Assembly: GCA_900553685.1 (NCBI GenBank)
Contig: USEI01000012.1
Span: 1 to 49,154 of the forward strand
DNA: 49,154 bases
Direction of reading: 5' to 3'
From: an uncultured Clostridium sp.
Lineage (GTDB): Bacteria > Bacillota > Clostridia > TANB77 > CAG-508
Positions 1 to 9,225 of the stretch are shown here, piece by piece. Position 1 is the stretch's first letter. Each line of letters opens with the position of its first letter. A program made the position numbers and the translations under genes. The notes beneath the pieces were generated by a model. It saw only the letters and a list, made by a program, of their open reading frames with translations. It had not been told where the DNA came from and did not search any database.

Positions 1-84
1 GTACTCAAAATATATAAATTTCAAAAAAATGTGACATATGTTTGACTAACCTACAAACTTAAATTCTAAATTAATCTTCAATTA

Positions 85-113
85 TTGCAAAATTATGTAG
101 ACTATGCTATAAT
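85..113 (+). promoter_or_regulatory. Promoter of mnmE
   Basis: A -35 TTGCAA and a -10 TATAAT are 17 bases apart, and the -10 is preceded by TGC, which makes an extended -10. Predicted transcription starts near 120, giving a leader of about 70 bases before the mnmE ATG. This suggests mnmE can be transcribed separately from whatever lies to its left. Confidence 0.7.
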
Positions 114-192
114 ATAACGTGATTTTTAAAAAGCGTTACGTATTTTAAGAAGAAAGGAGAAATATATTTTAAAGAATATATAAAAATAAAAA

Positions 193-1560
193 ATGAGTGA
201 TACAATAGCTGCAATCTCTACATCTCCTGGAATTGGTGGGATAGGAATTATTAGGATGAGTGGAGAAGATTGTTTTCAAATATTAGAAAAAATATTTAAA
301 CCTAAAAATAAGCAGAGTATAGAGAAAATAAAGGGCTATACTATGAAATTTGGAAAAATAGTTGATAAAGATAATATAATAGATGAAGTATTAGTATCAT
401 ATTTTAAATCCCCTAAAAGTTATACTTCTGAAAATATGTGCGAAATTAATTCCCATGGCGGAATTGTTATAATGAATAAAATATTAGATTTGTGTATAAA
501 AAATGGAGCTAATTTAGCAGAGCCTGGAGAATTTACTAAAAGAGCGTTTTTAAACGGAAGAATTGACTTATCACAAGCAGAAGCTGTTATAGATATTATA
601 AACGCCAAAACAGATAAGGAAGCAGAAGTTTCGTTAAAACAACTAGAAGGTAGTTTATCTGAAAAGATAGAGAAAATAAGAAAAATAGTGATTTCTGTTA
701 TGGCAGATATTGAAGCAACAATAGACTATCCAGAATACGATTTAGAAGAAGTAACAAATGCAAAAATAATAAAAGTTTTAGACGAAGTAGACATATTACT
801 CGAATCTTTAGAAAAAAGCTTTTATAATGGCAAAATTTTGAGAGAGGGAATAAGTACAGCAATTATAGGAAGACCAAATGCTGGAAAATCTTCATTATTA
901 AATTTGATATTAAATGAAGAAAGAGCTATTGTTACTGATATTGAAGGCACAACGAGAGATACTATAGAAGAATTTATATCAATAGATGGAATTCCTTTAA
1001 AAATAATAGATACAGCAGGAATAAGAAATGCTAAAGATGAAGTTGAAAAAATTGGTGTGGAAAAGGCTATGGATATAGCAAAAAGAAGTGATATAATAAT
1101 TGCTATATTTGATTCAAGTAAAAAGTTAAATGAAGAAGATAAGAAAATTTTAGAATTGTTAAAGGATAAAAATGCAATTATTTTGTTAAATAAAATAGAT
1201 TTGGAAAAAATTATTAAAGTTGATGAATTTAAAGAAATAAATAAACCGGTTATTGAAATTTCAACTAAGACAAAAGAAGGAATAGATAAATTATATGAAG
1301 AAATATCAAAAATGTTTAAATTAAAAGAAATTGCAAATGATGGTGAAACAATTGTAAGTAATGTAAGACATAAAAATATTATAATAAATTCAAGAAGAAA
1401 CTTAGAAAAAGCCAGAGAGACTATAAATAATAATATGCCAATAGATATAATATCTACTTATCTAAAAGAGATAATAGAAGAACTAGGAAAGATAACGGGA
1501 GAAACCGTTACAGATGATGTAATAACTGAAATATTTTCAAAATTTTGTCTTGGTAAATAG
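193..1560 (+). CDS. mnmE: tRNA uridine-5-carboxymethylaminomethyl modification GTPase MnmE
   Basis: With MnmG, MnmE installs the (carboxymethyl)aminomethyl group on U34 of tRNAs that read split codon boxes. The 455-residue length is normal. The N-terminus (MSDTIAAISTSPG) is the family's tetrahydrofolate-binding start. The G domain is inserted in the helical domain: P-loop GRPNAGKSS near residue 227, DTAG near 272 and NKID near 336. The protein ends CLGK, the conserved C-terminal cysteine motif. The start is firm because an in-frame TAA lies just upstream at 187-189 and the N-terminus matches the family. The best Shine-Dalgarno-like AAGGAG (154-159) is 33 bases upstream, unusually far, so initiation may rely on an A-rich unstructured leader. 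It is followed by mnmG, its partner, after a 182-base gap. Confidence 0.97.
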   Translation: MSDTIAAISTSPGIGGIGIIRMSGEDCFQILEKIFKPKNKQSIEKIKGYTMKFGKIVDKDNIIDEVLVSYFKSPKSYTSENMCEINSHGGIVIMNKILDLCIKNGANLAEPGEFTKRAFLNGRIDLSQAEAVIDIINAKTDKEAEVSLKQLEGSLSEKIEKIRKIVISVMADIEATIDYPEYDLEEVTNAKIIKVLDEVDILLESLEKSFYNGKILREGISTAIIGRPNAGKSSLLNLILNEERAIVTDIEGTTRDTIEEFISIDGIPLKIIDTAGIRNAKDEVEKIGVEKAMDIAKRSDIIIAIFDSSKKLNEEDKKILELLKDKNAIILLNKIDLEKIIKVDEFKEINKPVIEISTKTKEGIDKLYEEISKMFKLKEIANDGETIVSNVRHKNIIINSRRNLEKARETINNNMPIDIISTYLKEIIEELGKITGETVTDDVITEIFSKFCLGK

Positions 1561-1572
1561 AATAATGACTTT

Positions 1573-1588
1573 TGTTCCACGAATAACA
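1573..1588. promoter_or_regulatory. Degenerate parS-like site downstream of mnmE
   Basis: TGTTCCACGAATAACA matches 13 of 16 positions of the bacillar parS form TGTTCCACGTGAAACA. The mismatches are confined to three adjacent bases just right of centre. It sits inside a 6-bp inverted repeat TTTGTT/AACAAA in the mnmE-mnmG gap, 3 kb before parAB. ParB binding is inferred only; it could be chance. Confidence 0.35.
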
Positions 1589-1742
1589 AATAGAGTCTAA
1601 ATATGTTTAAATCCGTAAGTTTATAAAGAATTTAATCATTTATTTTAATTGAATTTTTATAAAAAATTGTAATAAAATTTATACTAAAATTTGAAAAAGA
1701 TATGTGAAAAAAAGATAATATTATATGATAGGAGAAATAAAA

Positions 1743-3629
1743 ATGTTATACAACGCTGGTAAATATGATATAGCTGTAATAGGTGCAGGTCATGCTGGAT
1801 GTGAAGCAGCTCTTGCTGCAGCAAGATTAGGAATGAAGACATTACTTTTTTCAATTAGTTTAGAATGCATTGCTAATATGCCATGTAATCCACATATTGG
1901 AGGGACCTCTAAGGGACATTTAGTTAGAGAAATAGATGCTCTTGGTGGAGAAATGGGAAAAAATATAGACAAAACAATGATACAATTAAGAATGCTTAAT
2001 ACTTCAAAAGGACCAGCAGTACATTCATTAAGAGCACAAGCTGATAGAAAAAGGTATCAGATGGAGATGAAACATACTTTAGAAAAACAAGATAATTTAT
2101 ATATTAAGCAGGCTGAAATTGTTGATATAAAAGTAGAAGACGGAAAAGTAAAAGGCGTAGAAACAAATTTAGGAGCACTTTATGAAGTAGATAGTGTAAT
2201 TCTTGCAACAGGTACTTATCTTAAAGGAAAAATTTATATTGGTGAAGTTTCTTATGAAAGTGGTCCAGATGGAGTTGCATCAGCAAATCAATTATCTGAG
2301 TGTTTAAAGAAATTAAATATAGAATTGCAAAGGTTTAAAACAGGAACACCAGCCAGAATAAATAGAAAAAGTATAGATTTTTCAAAAATGGAAATACAAG
2401 AAGGAGAAGACGGATTGGTTCCATTTTCTTTTGAAGATGAAATGCCAAAAATTGAACAAGTTCCTTGTTATCTTACATACACAAATGAGAAAACACATGA
2501 AATAATTAGAAAAAATTTGCATAGATCTCCAATGTATTCAGGAGTTATAGAAGGAACAGGACCAAGATATTGCCCATCAATAGAGGATAAAGTAGTAAGA
2601 TTTGCAGATAAAGAAAGACACCAAATATTTGTTGAACCTATAGGATTAGACACAGAAGAAATGTATATTCAAGGAATGAGCTCTTCTTTACCAGAAGATG
2701 TCCAAATAGAGATGTATAGAACGCTTCCTGGATTAGAAAACGCAGAATTTACTAGACCAGCATATGCTATTGAATATGATTGTATAGAACCATCACAATT
2801 AAAAAGTACATTAGAATTAAAAAATATAAAAGGAATGTTTTTTGCAGGACAAATAAATGGAACTTCTGGATATGAAGAAGCAGCATGTCAGGGATTGATT
2901 GCAGGCATTAATGCGGCATTAAAATTAAAAGGAAAAGATCCTATAATTTTAGATAGATCAGATGCTTACATAGGTGTTTTAATAGATGATATAGTAACTA
3001 AAAGTACAGCTGAACCCTACAGAATGATGACTTCTAGGGCAGAATATAGATTGCTATTAAGACAAGATAATGCTGATTTAAGACTTACTGAAATAGGACA
3101 TAACATAGGTCTAATATCAGAAGAAAGATATGTAAAATTTTTGAATAAAAAACGACAAATAGGTGAAGAAATAGAAAGATTAAGCAAAACAAATGTGAAA
3201 CCAGACATAAAGACAAATGATTTTTTGAAAAGACAAGGAACTAGTGAAATTTCAACTGGAATGAAACTTGCAGAATTACTAAAAAGAACAGAGATTACAT
3301 ATGAAGCTTTAGCTGAAATTGATACAAAGAGACCAAATCTAGATAGACAAGTTATTGAAGAAGTTGAAATAATGATAAAATATGAAGGATATATAAATAT
3401 GCAAAAAAAGCAGGTTGAAGGATTTAAAAAATTAGAGAAAAAGTTATTACCTGAAACTTTAGATTATAGCAAAATTAAAGGAATACGTTTAGAAGCAAGA
3501 CAAAAATTAAACAAATATAAACCTTATTCTATAGGGCAGGCTTCCAGAATTTCAGGAGTATCTCCTGCAGATATATCTGTACTTCTAATATATTTAGAGC
3601 AAATGAAAAAGAAAAATACTGCAAATTAG
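1743..3629 (+). CDS. mnmG: tRNA uridine-5-carboxymethylaminomethyl modification enzyme MnmG (GidA)
   Basis: FAD/NADH-dependent partner of MnmE in U34 modification of tRNA. The N-terminal dinucleotide fold reads [13 protein letters not shown]. The family signature follows near residue 45 as [20 protein letters not shown]; it differs slightly from the usual [21 protein letters not shown]. The FAD-binding [12 protein letters not shown] and the [24 protein letters not shown] block are present, as is the C-terminal helical tRNA-binding part. I place the start at ATG 1743, giving 628 residues, because AGGAGA (1730-1735) stands 7 bases before it. An upstream in-frame ATG at 1725 would place that site inside the gene. 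rsmG follows after 26 bases, so the two are probably co-transcribed. Confidence 0.96.
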   Translation: MLYNAGKYDIAVIGAGHAGCEAALAAARLGMKTLLFSISLECIANMPCNPHIGGTSKGHLVREIDALGGEMGKNIDKTMIQLRMLNTSKGPAVHSLRAQADRKRYQMEMKHTLEKQDNLYIKQAEIVDIKVEDGKVKGVETNLGALYEVDSVILATGTYLKGKIYIGEVSYESGPDGVASANQLSECLKKLNIELQRFKTGTPARINRKSIDFSKMEIQEGEDGLVPFSFEDEMPKIEQVPCYLTYTNEKTHEIIRKNLHRSPMYSGVIEGTGPRYCPSIEDKVVRFADKERHQIFVEPIGLDTEEMYIQGMSSSLPEDVQIEMYRTLPGLENAEFTRPAYAIEYDCIEPSQLKSTLELKNIKGMFFAGQINGTSGYEEAACQGLIAGINAALKLKGKDPIILDRSDAYIGVLIDDIVTKSTAEPYRMMTSRAEYRLLLRQDNADLRLTEIGHNIGLISEERYVKFLNKKRQIGEEIERLSKTNVKPDIKTNDFLKRQGTSEISTGMKLAELLKRTEITYEALAEIDTKRPNLDRQVIEEVEIMIKYEGYINMQKKQVEGFKKLEKKLLPETLDYSKIKGIRLEARQKLNKYKPYSIGQASRISGVSPADISVLLIYLEQMKKKNTAN

Positions 3630-3655
3630 TAAAAAATATAATTAAGGAAAATATT

Positions 3656-4369
3656 ATGAAAAAAGAAGAGTTTTATAAGGAAATAAGAAATACTTTAAAA
3701 GAAATAGAATTAACAGAAAACCAAATTGAACAATTTTATAATTATATGAACGGAATTTTAAAATGGAATAAAAGTATAAATGTTACTTCTATAACTGATG
3801 AAAAAATGTTTATCGTGAAACATTTTGCTGATTCTCTTACTATAAATAGGTTTGTAGAAGATAAAAAAACTTTAATAGATATAGGAACAGGAGCAGGTTT
3901 TCCTGGGATACCATTAAAAATTGTGAATAAGGATTTAAAAGTTACCTTAATTGATTCAGTTAACAAAAAATTAAATATTATTAGAGATATAACTGCAGAT
4001 TTTAACTTAGAAAATTTAGAAATTATTCATACAAGAGCAGAAGATTTAGCTAATGATATTGAATATAGAGAAAAATATGATATAGCTACAACACGAGCTG
4101 TTTCTAATTTAACTACTATTGCCGAATACATGTTACCATTTGTGAAAATTAATGGTTATGCAATATGTATGAAAGGACCAAATATTAGGCAAGAATTAGA
4201 AGATAGTAAAGTAGCTATTGAAGTTTTAGGTGGTAAATTAGAAAAAATAGAATCTTTAAATGTAGGAAATGAATTAGAAAGAAATATTATATTGATAAAA
4301 AAAGTAAAAAGTACTCCAAAAAAATTTCCTAGAGGAAAGGGAAAACCTTTGAAGGAGCCAATTAGATAA
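3656..4369 (+). CDS. rsmG: 16S rRNA (guanine-527-N7)-methyltransferase RsmG (GidB)
   Basis: Methylates N7 of G527 in the 530 loop of 16S rRNA using S-adenosylmethionine. At 237 residues it has the normal length. The Rossmann motif I is LIDIGTGAGFPGIPLKI (residues about 70-86), and the RAEDL and TTRAVSNL segments are typical of the family. AAGGAAA at 3642 is a reasonable ribosome site. It lies in the standard order mnmE-mnmG-rsmG-parA-parB, and a strong intrinsic terminator begins within its stop codon, which ends this transcription unit. Confidence 0.96.
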   Translation: MKKEEFYKEIRNTLKEIELTENQIEQFYNYMNGILKWNKSINVTSITDEKMFIVKHFADSLTINRFVEDKKTLIDIGTGAGFPGIPLKIVNKDLKVTLIDSVNKKLNIIRDITADFNLENLEIIHTRAEDLANDIEYREKYDIATTRAVSNLTTIAEYMLPFVKINGYAICMKGPNIRQELEDSKVAIEVLGGKLEKIESLNVGNELERNIILIKKVKSTPKKFPRGKGKPLKEPIR

Positions 4370-4397
4370 GATTGTTTCACAAGGAACAATCTTTTTT
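4368..4397 (+). terminator. Intrinsic terminator of mnmG-rsmG
   Basis: An 11-bp stem (4368-4378 with 4383-4393, one G-U pair) has a four-base loop ACAA and is followed by six T. It starts at the rsmG stop codon and separates this operon from parAB. Confidence 0.9.
4373..4388. promoter_or_regulatory. parS-like sequence embedded in the rsmG terminator
   Basis: TGTTTCACAAGGAACA matches the known parS variants TGTTTCACGTGNAACA at 14 of 16 positions. Only the two central bases differ (AA instead of GT). It lies 110-125 bases before the parA promoter. The symmetry is equally required by the terminator stem, so terminator use alone could explain it; ParB binding is unproven. Confidence 0.35.
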
Positions 4398-4497
4398 ATA
4401 TGATAAAATTTTAAAGGTGTTTGTTTTATAAAAATATTATAATAGTTGATTACCCTAAAATAATATAATAAATGAATATAAAAGTTATTAAAATTGA

Positions 4498-4526
4498 TTG
4501 ACAGATTACAAAAAATTTTATATTAT
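4498..4526 (+). promoter_or_regulatory. Promoter of parA-parB
   Basis: A consensus TTGACA (4498-4503) and TATTAT (4521-4526) are separated by 17 bases. Transcription would start near 4533. This explains why the in-frame TTG at 4498 cannot be the translation start of parA. Confidence 0.8.
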
Positions 4527-4554
4527 TATAAGGTGTAAAAAGGAGGGAATTACT

Positions 4555-5343
4555 TTGGGAAGAATAATAGCAATAGCAAATCAAAAAGGTGGAGTAGGAA
4601 AAACTACAACTGCAGTAAATGTAAGCACAATCTTAGCAAAAAAGAATAAGAAAGTAATGTTAATAGATGCAGATCCACAAGGGAATGCTTCTAGTGGATT
4701 AGGGCTTGAAAAAGAGGTAGAGAACTCTTTATATGACGTTTTGATAAATGATGTTAAAATACAGCAAACGCTACAGGATACTTGTATAAAGACTTTAAAA
4801 GTATGCCCTTCAAATATGAACTTAGCTGGAGCAGAAGTTGAACTTGTTTCTCAAATGTCTAGAGAACAAAGACTAAAAGAAAAAGTTGATGAAATAAAAG
4901 ATGAATATGATTATATAATAATAGATTGTCCACCATCACTTGGACTTATTACTTTAAATGCCTTTACAGCAGCAGATTCTGTATTAATTCCTGTGCAATG
5001 TGAATATTATGCTTTAGAAGGATTAGGACAATTGTTAAATACAATTAATTTAGTTAAAAAGCATCTAAATAAGAGTTTGGAAATAGAAGGAGCTGTTCTT
5101 ACAATGTATGATATAAGAACAAATCTTTCTAATCAAGTAGTAAAAGAAGTAAAAAGATATTTTGAAGATAAAGTGTATAAAACTGTTATACCTAGAAATA
5201 TTAAGCTTAGCGAAGCTCCTAGTTTTGGAATGCCGATAACTCTTTATGATGCAAAGTCAAAAGGTGCAAGAGCTTATGAAAAATTAGCAAGAGAAATTAT
5301 AAAAAACGATGAGATGAGAAAAAAAGAAGAAAAGGAGGTATAA
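4555..5343 (+). CDS. parA: Chromosome-partitioning ATPase ParA (Soj)
   Basis: Deviant Walker ATPase that, with ParB, segregates the origin region and can influence DnaA. After the short N-terminus GRIIAIANQ comes the deviant Walker A KGGVGKTTTAVN (residues about 11-22). Walker A' is LIDADPQGNASSGLG and Walker B is IIDCPPSLG. Length is 262 residues. I chose the TTG start at 4555 because AGGAGG (4541-4546) is well spaced before it, the family begins at this point, and the longer reading frame would run into the promoter. It is translationally linked to parB: the parA stop lies within five bases of the parB start. Confidence 0.95.
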   Translation: MGRIIAIANQKGGVGKTTTAVNVSTILAKKNKKVMLIDADPQGNASSGLGLEKEVENSLYDVLINDVKIQQTLQDTCIKTLKVCPSNMNLAGAEVELVSQMSREQRLKEKVDEIKDEYDYIIIDCPPSLGLITLNAFTAADSVLIPVQCEYYALEGLGQLLNTINLVKKHLNKSLEIEGAVLTMYDIRTNLSNQVVKEVKRYFEDKVYKTVIPRNIKLSEAPSFGMPITLYDAKSKGARAYEKLAREIIKNDEMRKKEEKEV

Positions 5344-5344
5344 A

Positions 5345-6187
5345 ATGGCAATTAAAAAGACAGGTTTAGGGAAAGGATTAGATGCTTTATTTAGTACACC
5401 AGTAATAGAGGAAAGTGAAGAAAATGAAATAGTAAAAAAACTTAAGATAAATGAAATAGAACCTAACAAGGAACAGGCTAGAAAAGTATTTGATGAAGAA
5501 GCTATAGAAGATTTAGCTGCTTCAATCAAAGAATATGGTGTTATACAACCTATTATTGTTAGCAAAAAGAATAATTTTTATGAAATAATTGCAGGAGAAA
5601 GAAGATGGAGAGCTTCAAAAAAGGCAGGACTTACTGAGATACCAGCAATTATAAGAGATGATGATGAACAAACTAATAAAGAAATATCATTAATAGAAAA
5701 TATACAAAGAGAAAACTTAAATCCTATAGAAAAAGCAAGAGGAATTAAACTTTTAATGGATGAGTATAATCTGACACAACAAGAAGTTGCTAATAAATTA
5801 GGAAAGAGTAGAAGTAGTATAGCTAATACTGTAAGAATTTTAAATCTTGATGAAAGAGTAATAAATTTAGCTTTAGAGGGTAAACTAACAGAAGGACATT
5901 GTAAATCATTAATGTCTATAGATGATCCAGAAAGACAATATAAAATGGCATTATATGTTATAGAATCAGGAGATTCTGTAAGAGAAGCTGAAAAGAAAAT
6001 GAAAGTTAGAAAAAAAACCAATAAGAAAAAAGATAAATACATACCAATATATAGAGACATAGAAGATACATTTCAAGGCTTTTTTGGAACAAAAGTCAAA
6101 TTAGATGCTGGAGAAAGAAAAGGAAAAATAATAATCCAGTATAATTCTAATGAAGATTTAGAGAGAATATTAGGATTATTAAAATAA
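5345..6187 (+). CDS. parB: Chromosome-partitioning protein ParB (Spo0J)
   Basis: CTP-dependent DNA clamp that loads at parS sites and spreads, recruiting condensin and stimulating ParA. The 280-residue protein begins KKTGLGKGLDALFS, the ParA-interacting start. The CTP-binding ParB/Srx fold carries the box II motif AGERRWRAS near residue 84 and the IENIQRENLNPIEKA segment. A helix-turn-helix for parS recognition follows (LTQQEVANKLGKSRSSIAN, near residue 140), then a C-terminal dimerisation domain. AAGGAGGT at 5332-5339 overlaps the end of parA. No perfect parS palindrome is visible in this window; two degenerate candidates are listed separately. Confidence 0.96.
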   Translation: MAIKKTGLGKGLDALFSTPVIEESEENEIVKKLKINEIEPNKEQARKVFDEEAIEDLAASIKEYGVIQPIIVSKKNNFYEIIAGERRWRASKKAGLTEIPAIIRDDDEQTNKEISLIENIQRENLNPIEKARGIKLLMDEYNLTQQEVANKLGKSRSSIANTVRILNLDERVINLALEGKLTEGHCKSLMSIDDPERQYKMALYVIESGDSVREAEKKMKVRKKTNKKKDKYIPIYRDIEDTFQGFFGTKVKLDAGERKGKIIIQYNSNEDLERILGLLK

Positions 6188-6199
6188 GGGCGTGGTTAA

Positions 6200-6724
6200 A
6201 TGGAAAATTTTTTAAATTATTTATATTCTGAAGATGGAATATTAATGATATTTATTTTTTTAATAGTAGTAAGTGTATTATTGTTGATGAATATTATGTT
6301 AACTATTTATAATAATAGAAAATACATTGCATTTATGAAAAAAATAGGAAATGGAAATAATGTTGATGAAATACTTAGAGAATATTTAAGAGATGTTAAA
6401 GAAATAAAACAAGATAATTCAGAAATAAAAGCATATTATACTAAACTAGATAGTGATATAGCATCATGTATTCAAAAGATTGGATTGGTACGTTATAATG
6501 CATTTAAAGATGTAGGAAGCGATTTAAGCTTCGCAATAGCATTACTTGATAGAAATGATAACGGAGTTGTTTTTAATGGCTTATATGGTTCAGAATCATC
6601 AAATATATATGCTAAACCAATAAAAGGTGGTGTATCTAAATATCAATTATCTGAAGAAGAGAAAAATGCATTAGAAATAGCAGAACAAAGTAAAAATTTT
6701 ATGACAAAACATAAAAGATTATAA
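6200..6724 (+). CDS. DUF4446 family membrane-anchored protein
   Basis: A 174-residue protein of unknown biochemical function that commonly follows parB in Clostridia; the domain name is from family memory. It has a single N-terminal transmembrane helix (about residues 14-35), a short charged, possibly coiled-coil stretch, and a conserved globular part containing KIGLVRYNAFKDVGSDLSFA and LDRNDNGVV followed by GLYGSE. The topology suggests a cytoplasmic domain tethered to the membrane. It starts 12 bases after parB and is probably in the same operon. A terminator follows at 6800. Confidence 0.85.
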   Translation: MENFLNYLYSEDGILMIFIFLIVVSVLLLMNIMLTIYNNRKYIAFMKKIGNGNNVDEILREYLRDVKEIKQDNSEIKAYYTKLDSDIASCIQKIGLVRYNAFKDVGSDLSFAIALLDRNDNGVVFNGLYGSESSNIYAKPIKGGVSKYQLSEEEKNALEIAEQSKNFMTKHKRL

Positions 6725-6799
6725 AAAATAGATGAAAAAATGGTAAAAAATAAAAAAATATATACAAGTTTATAGAAAAACTATAAATAACGTGAAAAA

Positions 6800-6836
6800 A
6801 TGGGTAAAATTTGAAAAAGATTTTGCTCATTTTTTT
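6800..6836 (+). terminator. Intrinsic terminator of the parA-parB-DUF4446 operon
   Basis: An 11-bp stem (6800-6810 with 6820-6830, two G-U pairs) with a nine-base loop is followed by seven T. The last two T also begin a perfect DnaA box. Confidence 0.75.
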
Positions 6837-6843
6837 ATCCACA
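6835..6843 (+). promoter_or_regulatory. DnaA box, perfect consensus
   Basis: TTATCCACA, identical to the consensus, immediately after the parB operon terminator. This is the only one of the six boxes in this orientation. DnaA binding is inferred from sequence. Confidence 0.5.
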
Positions 6844-7318
6844 TGTCTAAAGACTGCTAAAATAAAGCTTTTGAAGAATAAGTATATTTAAAATAAAAGG
6901 TAATATATATAATACTTAAATTTCTTATAATAAAAATTTATTTTATTAAAAAAAATACAAATTGAAAAAATATTTGATGGGTTAAATATTTAAAAAATAT
7001 ATTTGAAAATAATGCTTTAATAAAAAAGTAGAAAAATTAGAAAAAATTAGAAAAAAGAAATACAAAACCTATAAAAGCATTGAAAATACTTGATTTTTAA
7101 AAAATAAAAAATCAAAAAAATCATGACAAAACTCTAAAAAAATATGAAAAATATACAAATTTTAGTGTTAAAGAACAAAAAAATAAAAAATTTTTAAAAA
7201 TGAAAAATTTTATAAAAAATTATTTCTTTATAAGATTTTATAAAAAATCTATAATCAAGATAAAAAAATACTAAAAAGTTCAAAACGCGAAGGCAAGTAA
7301 TATCAAGACTTCCAGTAT

Positions 7319-7327
7319 TGTGGATAA
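7319..7327 (-). promoter_or_regulatory. DnaA box, perfect consensus
   Basis: TGTGGATAA on the plus strand, which is TTATCCACA on the minus strand. A TAGTAGTAG run resembling DnaA-trio elements follows 75 bases to the right, farther than the known adjacent arrangement. Confidence 0.5.
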
Positions 7328-7616
7328 AAAACATTAAAGAAAACTGAAAAAATAGAGTTAAAATTCCTAAAAAAAATAAAAAAATGAATGCAAAACTAAA
7401 ATAGTAGTAGATAATAAAATTATGATATAAAAATAAAGGATAAATAATTTAAAATACTAAAAGAATGATGTAGAAAGTATAAAAATATGCGAAAGGAAAA
7501 TAAAAAGAAGTAAAAAAATAATTGAAAAATTAAAAAAGATAAGAAAATATAAAAAAATAAAAGAAAAATAAGATTAAAAAAAAGACACTAAAAGCTGAAA
7601 TATAAGCAAAAACTGA

Positions 7617-7625
7617 TGTGGAAAA
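7617..7625 (-). promoter_or_regulatory. DnaA-box-like site, one mismatch
   Basis: TGTGGAAAA on the plus strand, that is TTTTCCACA on the minus strand, one base from consensus. The identical 9-mer recurs at 8234 and 8722. Confidence 0.35.
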
Positions 7626-7785
7626 CTACTGAAATTTTATAATAAAAAAATAAAGAAAAAATTAACAAAAAGACAAATAATTTTGAAAAAGTAATGATTT
7701 TTTAAAAAAATAAGGTTAAAAAATACAAAATAGTTAAATGATTTATAATGAAAATAAAAAAATATTAAAATAATTTATTTTTTTA

Positions 7786-7815
7786 TTGACAAATGTTAAT
7801 ATGATATGCTAATAT
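7786..7815 (+). promoter_or_regulatory. Promoter of the tRNA-Ser genes
   Basis: TTGACA (7786-7791) and TAATAT (7810-7815) are 18 bases apart, about 27 bases before the first tRNA. This is the only clear consensus promoter in the gene-free tract. Confidence 0.65.
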
Positions 7816-7842
7816 ATATATGTTGCTAAAGCAATTACCAAT

Positions 7843-7934
<92 letters not shown>

Positions 7935-7936
7935 AG

Positions 7937-7977
7937 AAACGGAAGCCGAATTTAATAGTTTTTAGCTTCCGTTTTTA
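7937..7977 (+). terminator. Terminator after tRNA-Ser(TGA)
   Basis: A 10-bp stem AAACGGAAGC (7937-7946) with GCTTCCGTTT (7965-7974), an 18-base loop, then T. It overlaps a TATAAT at 7979-7984 that could be a weak separate promoter for the second tRNA. Confidence 0.75.
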
Positions 7978-8001
7978 ATATAATTAGCCAATTTAACCTT
8001 T

Positions 8002-8094
8002 GGAGATTTACCCAAGTGGTTGAAGGGGACGGTTTGCTAAACCGTTAGGGTTTCGTAAGGGGCCGCGAGGGTTCAAATCCCTCAATCTCCGCCA
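8002..8094 (+). tRNA. tRNA-Ser (anticodon GCT)
   Basis: A 93-base class II tRNA with encoded CCA. The acceptor stem starts GGAGATT and closes AATCTCC, discriminator G. The anticodon loop is TTGCTAA with anticodon GCT, reading AGC and AGU. The long variable arm contains GGGTTTCGTAAGGGGCC and the T-arm is GGGTTCAAATCCC. Sixty-seven bases separate it from the first tRNA-Ser. Confidence 0.96.
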
Positions 8095-8095
8095 G

Positions 8096-8123
8096 AAGAC
8101 AGCAAATAAGCTGTCTTTTTTTT
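8096..8123 (+). terminator. Terminator after tRNA-Ser(GCT)
   Basis: An 8-bp stem AAGACAGC (8096-8103) with GCTGTCTT (8110-8117), loop AAATAA, followed by a T run. Confidence 0.85.
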
Positions 8124-8233
8124 GTTTTAATGTAATTTATCAAATAAAAATATTTAATCCGTATTTGGAGATTCTAGAGGCTATAAATAAATTTAATAGA
8201 ATATAGATACATGTGAATTCTATATTTATCAAG

Positions 8234-8242
8234 TGTGGAAAA
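8234..8242 (-). promoter_or_regulatory. DnaA-box-like site, one mismatch
   Basis: TGTGGAAAA on the plus strand (TTTTCCACA on the minus strand), the same 9-mer as at 7617 and 8722. Confidence 0.35.
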
Positions 8243-8721
8243 CTCATAGAAGCATTGATATATAAGTGTTTAGAGACATTAATAGAAGATAATTTATTAT
8301 ATAAAAAAAGACAGAGTAAAAGGCAAATTTTATAAATTTAATAAAAAAATGAAAATATTTTTATCAAATTTATAAAAAAATATGCGAATTAGATTTTTGT
8401 TTTAATAAAATTTAAAGCTTAAAAAATAAAAATAATTTGTAATATAAAGTTTAAAAAATCGTAATTTTTAGAAAAACAAGGAAAATATATTTGTCAAAGA
8501 AACAACTAAAATGGAAGAATACAAAAGCATATATTTTAAAAGATGAAACTTGAAAATTACTAGGGAATGTTGAAAAGAGAATGAATTTCTAAGAGAAGAA
8601 GAATAGTCAACATAATTTATTTTGTATAAACATAAAAAACGAAAAAAAACAATAGTTTAATAATTATTTTTTTTGCTTACTAAATGAAATTTGATGTAAA
8701 AAAACATACCCTCAAAAAACA

Positions 8722-8730
8722 TGTGGAAAA
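8722..8730 (-). promoter_or_regulatory. DnaA-box-like site, one mismatch
   Basis: TGTGGAAAA on the plus strand, 39 bases before another consensus-type box at 8769. Confidence 0.35.
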
Positions 8731-8768
8731 AATTCATAAGATAGTTTTAGAAGAAATTTTAGAAAAAT

Positions 8769-8777
8769 TGTGTATAA
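8769..8777 (-). promoter_or_regulatory. DnaA box fitting TTATNCACA
   Basis: TGTGTATAA on the plus strand, which is TTATACACA on the minus strand. It is the last box of the cluster; I found none between here and 12863. Confidence 0.4.
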
Positions 8778-9188
8778 CTTTTAGAAATTATAAAAGTTTT
8801 TTTCTCAAAATTTTTGACGAAATTTTTATTGAAATTTTTAACTATGATTTTTTTATAAAAAAAATTACAGTTTTACTATTTTTTTTATGAATTTTAAAAA
8901 TAAATTAAGAAAAAATTTAATAAAATTACAAAAAATATCCTAAAACAGTTGATATAAGAAGAATAAAAAGAATATGCGTTAAAATTGAAAATAAAGCGTT
9001 TTTTATATATTAAGGTATAAAAATATAAATCAAATAGTTTATGCGCTTTAAAATCAATTTTAAGAGTTTAAAAGTCTTTTTGCTATATTTTATTAAAAAA
9101 AATTATAATTTTAAAAAAAAATTTATAAATAGTGGAATTTAAAAAATAAAAGTTAGACCCTGCAAGTGTTGATATAGGTGAGTTATAT

Positions 9189-9225
9189 AGATTTTTATAA
9201 AAAAGTCTTAAAATTATAAAAATCT
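9189..9225. other. 12-bp perfect hairpin with a competing outer pairing
   Basis: AGATTTTTATAA (9189-9200) pairs with TTATAAAAATCT (9214-9225). The end of the 3' arm can instead pair with an upstream AAGTTAGA (9150-9157) through TCTAACTT (9223-9230). The segment between is among the most G+C-rich of the desert. The two foldings are mutually exclusive, but a regulatory role is only a guess. Confidence 0.3.

Larger units (their letters stand above)
6837..7785. other. Gene-free, extremely A-rich tract left of the tRNA genes
   Basis: No reading frame of credible length or composition exists on either strand. The row at 7501-7560 contains 5 G and no C in 60 bases, so G+C is about 8% there. The plus strand is strongly purine-biased. 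It holds three DnaA-box-like sites and a TAGTAGTAG run at 7402-7410. I see no protein or RNA gene that I can name. Confidence 0.7.

Noticed and set aside
4498..4554. A 19-residue N-terminal extension of ParA from TTG 4498
   Set aside because: That TTG is the first half of the -35 box of a consensus promoter, and a strong ribosome site precedes TTG 4555.
8684..8890. A 68-codon open frame in the gene desert
   Set aside because: Low-complexity K/I/F-rich translation, no ribosome site and no resemblance to a protein. The frame is open by chance; it is listed only as non-coding.
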